A DNA stretch of 64,000 nt, taken from NCBI GenBank assembly GCA_041658205.1, contig JBBAAO010000002.1, positions 124,001 through 188,000 on the forward strand, given 5' to 3'. Position 1 is the stretch's first letter; each line of letters opens with the position of its first letter. The notes under the pieces were generated by a model. That model saw nothing but the letters and a program-made list of their open reading frames with translations, ran no database searches and was not told the origin of the DNA. Source of the stretch: Bacteroidota bacterium. Lineage in GTDB: Bacteria > Bacteroidota > Ignavibacteria > UBA10030 > UBA8401. Shown in pieces: positions 62,429 through 64,000 of the stretch. The position numbers were made by a program, and so were the translations under genes.

Positions 62429-63319
62429 TTACGCTGCAACCGCCTCTCTCACACGGCGAAGTTTTTTCCTTGGACCTAGTTCGCTTTCATATACTTTCTT
62501 TACACCGTCACCAAATGCTTTTTCGATGTCACGAATATTTGAAACAAGGCGCATGAGGCCGCCAATTTCGACGGATGCCGCCTGATCGCTTCCCCACATT
62601 GCGCGATCGAGTGTGATGTGTCGTTCAACAAATTTTGCTCCCATTGCTACAGCAGCCCATGTCGGAGCTAATCCTGTTTCATGTCCGGAATATCCAATTG
62701 GGCAGTCAGGGTATTTGGTTTGCAGTGTTGATATCATTTTCAAGTTCAGTTCTTCCGGGGGACAAGGATATGTGGATGTTGAATGGGCAATAAGAATATT
62801 TTTTGTTCCAAGCTCATTCATTGCATATTCAATTTCATGTTGTGTTGACATTCCGGTGGAAAGAATAAGTGGTTTATTCGTTCCCTGCTTTTTTCGTAAT
62901 AAGGGAAGATCTGTTAATGCTGCTGAAGCAGCTTTGTAACAGACGGGTTTGAACTGTTCAATAAAATCGACTGATTCTTCGTCCCAGCATGATGCAAACC
63001 ACATAATTTTCCGTTCTTTGCAGTATCGGTCGATCTCAGCATATTGTGCAGCATCGAATTCCATTAAATATCGATACTCAAGGTATGTCATTTTTCCCCA
63101 CGGAGTTTCACGAATGATGTCCCGTTGTTCTTTGGGAACGCATAACTCTGGAGTTCGTTTCTGAAATTTCACCGCATCACAGCCCGCAAGAGCTGCGCCA
63201 TCAATCAATTTTTTTGCAATCTCCATTGATCCATTGTGGTTGATTCCGATCTCGCCAATGACAAATACCGGTTCTCCTTTGCCGACAAAACGATTGCCGA
63301 TTTGAATTGTATTGTTCAT
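62429..63319 (-). CDS. NeuB-like N-acetylneuraminate/nonulosonate synthase, without SAF domain
   Basis: 296 residues, TIM-barrel with metal and PEP-binding motifs (EIGINHNGSMEIAKKLIDGA, DAVKFQK, GYSGHETGLAP, ERHITLDRAMWGSDQAASVE). Condenses PEP with an N-acetyl hexosamine to a sialic-type acid. The C-terminal antifreeze-like SAF domain of canonical NeuB (about 60 residues) is missing. The desaturase gene follows and an SDR gene precedes it, as in nonulosonate or capsule loci. Confidence 0.93.
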   Translation of the reverse strand: MNNTIQIGNRFVGKGEPVFVIGEIGINHNGSMEIAKKLIDGAALAGCDAVKFQKRTPELCVPKEQRDIIRETPWGKMTYLEYRYLMEFDAAQYAEIDRYCKERKIMWFASCWDEESVDFIEQFKPVCYKAASAALTDLPLLRKKQGTNKPLILSTGMSTQHEIEYAMNELGTKNILIAHSTSTYPCPPEELNLKMISTLQTKYPDCPIGYSGHETGLAPTWAAVAMGAKFVERHITLDRAMWGSDQAASVEIGGLMRLVSNIRDIEKAFGDGVKKVYESELGPRKKLRRVREAVAA

Positions 63320-63370
63320 ACAATAGTCTCCGTGTGTATGGTTAATGATTTATGAAAATCTTGTTTTTTA

Positions 63371-64000
63371 TCACCACGCCGTCCAGCCACCATCCACGAT
63401 CAGATTGGCACCGGTCATGTACCGAGAGGCATCGCTGGCTAAAAATACCAGAGCGCCTTTATAATCGGTTGGTTCGGCCATACGCCCAAGCATTGTGCGA
63501 GATGAATATTTTTGGACGAAGTATTCATCCTGTCCATTTTTCACTCCTCCGGGGCATAATGCATTCACCCTTACACCTTTTTTCCCCCAGTATGCCGCCA
63601 GAAATTTCGTGAACGAAATCACCGCACCTTTGGTTGTTGGGTACGCCGGCGATTTGTAAAACGGTTGAATTCCGTCTGGCGTTGTATAAAGAGACTGATC
63701 CGGCGCCACCAATCCGTAGGTTGATGCGACGTTGATGATACTACCATTTCCTTGTTCCGCCATTATGGTCCCGATGACTTGAGAACTGAGGAACATTCCG
63801 GTAACATTGACATCGAGCGAATTTTGCCACTGTTGGAGGGGATAGTTCTCAAACATTGATTGTTCTGTTGCTGACGCGGGAGATTCAAATTTATCATTGA
63901 TGGCAGCGTTGTTCACCAGAATGTCGATCCGGCCGAAATTTTCAACAACCGTTTTCCGTAACCGAATAAGAGATGACTTGCTGGTAATATCGGTACTGAT
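63371..64000 (-). CDS. Short-chain dehydrogenase/reductase, N-terminal part outside window
   Basis: About 209 C-terminal residues of an SDR oxidoreductase; the gene runs off the window at 64000. Visible are the NNAA motif (VNNAAIND), the active-site Y-x3-K in SPAYPTTKGAVISFTK, RVNALCPGGV and the C-terminal MTGANLIVDGGW. Nucleotide-binding glycines lie beyond the edge. Next to NeuB, it may oxidise or reduce a sugar intermediate. Confidence 0.92.
   Translation of the reverse strand: MSTDITSKSSLIRLRKTVVENFGRIDILVNNAAINDKFESPASATEQSMFENYPLQQWQNSLDVNVTGMFLSSQVIGTIMAEQGNGSIINVASTYGLVAPDQSLYTTPDGIQPFYKSPAYPTTKGAVISFTKFLAAYWGKKGVRVNALCPGGVKNGQDEYFVQKYSSRTMLGRMAEPTDYKGALVFLASDASRYMTGANLIVDGGWTAW

Overview
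The window reads as a mid-GC chromosome segment from the Ignavibacteria/Chlorobi side of Bacteroidota. The main evidence is two secreted proteins (54933-55868 and 55865-57091) ending in the type IX secretion C-terminal domain with NFPNPFNP/NYPNPFNP and SGIYFYQLRTGN signatures typical of that group. Lipoproteins and an ACR3/thioredoxin-type arsenic operon also fit. No rRNA, tRNA, transposase, integrase or CRISPR array was recognised; the phylum-level assignment is inference.

Layout. 1-2648: RND efflux permease (cut by the window edge) and its lipoprotein adaptor. 2830-5942: secreted GH13 amylase, HGSNAT/YeiB-like acyltransferase, membrane zincin. 6303-9411: two paralogous secreted DNA/RNA nucleases, the second with added modules. 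9494-12438: propeller protein and AspT-type transporter. 12714-17320: AT-rich run of small stress or accessory genes (cupin, CE15-like esterase, GyrI-like, pentapeptide-repeat remnant, PaiB, DUF1203, Ada-type repair protein). 17605-20958: polysaccharide genes (methyltransferase, GT4, GT2). 21161-26313: degenerate SF1 helicase-like protein, cold-shock protein, IlvD. 26461-26654: palindromic repeats. 26935-28954: serine hydrolase and an internally duplicated membrane protein.

29016-36138 looks like one functional block: an OmpR-type two-component system, an ECF sigma/anti-sigma pair, a 4-TM protein, a P460-like heme lipoprotein, and a bufferin/HvfA-like RiPP operon (Cys-repeat precursor, MNIO/DUF692 enzyme, BufC/HvfC partner, DoxX). 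The promoter of the response regulator and that of the heme lipoprotein share a 17-base motif at identical spacing to a -10-like box, which suggests common regulation, perhaps by metal (copper) stress.

36276-41893: FabF, a receiver protein, the AguA/AguB agmatine-to-putrescine enzymes, TypA. 42081-43931: an AT-rich ATPase plus TOPRIM-like pair resembling two-gene defence systems. 44030-48691: amidase, patatin, then an arsenic island (ACR3, ArsC, ArsM, ArsR) with two identical ArsR operators and a 23-residue Cys-rich microprotein translationally linked to arsM. 48974-54757: a long tightly packed minus-strand operon of hydrolases and small enzymes. 54933-57536: T9SS-exported proteins and dCMP deaminase. 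58688-60562: a fusion of TIR, transmembrane, PstS-like binding and OmpA domains, the most unusual single gene here. 60617-64000: helical-repeat protein, fatty-acid hydroxylase, NeuB-like synthase and a partial SDR, a probable nonulosonic-acid or surface-glycan locus.

Best candidates for an undescribed system: the TIR-TM-PstS-OmpA fusion, the repeat-type MNIO RiPP with its regulators, the ATPase/TOPRIM pair and the arsenic microprotein.
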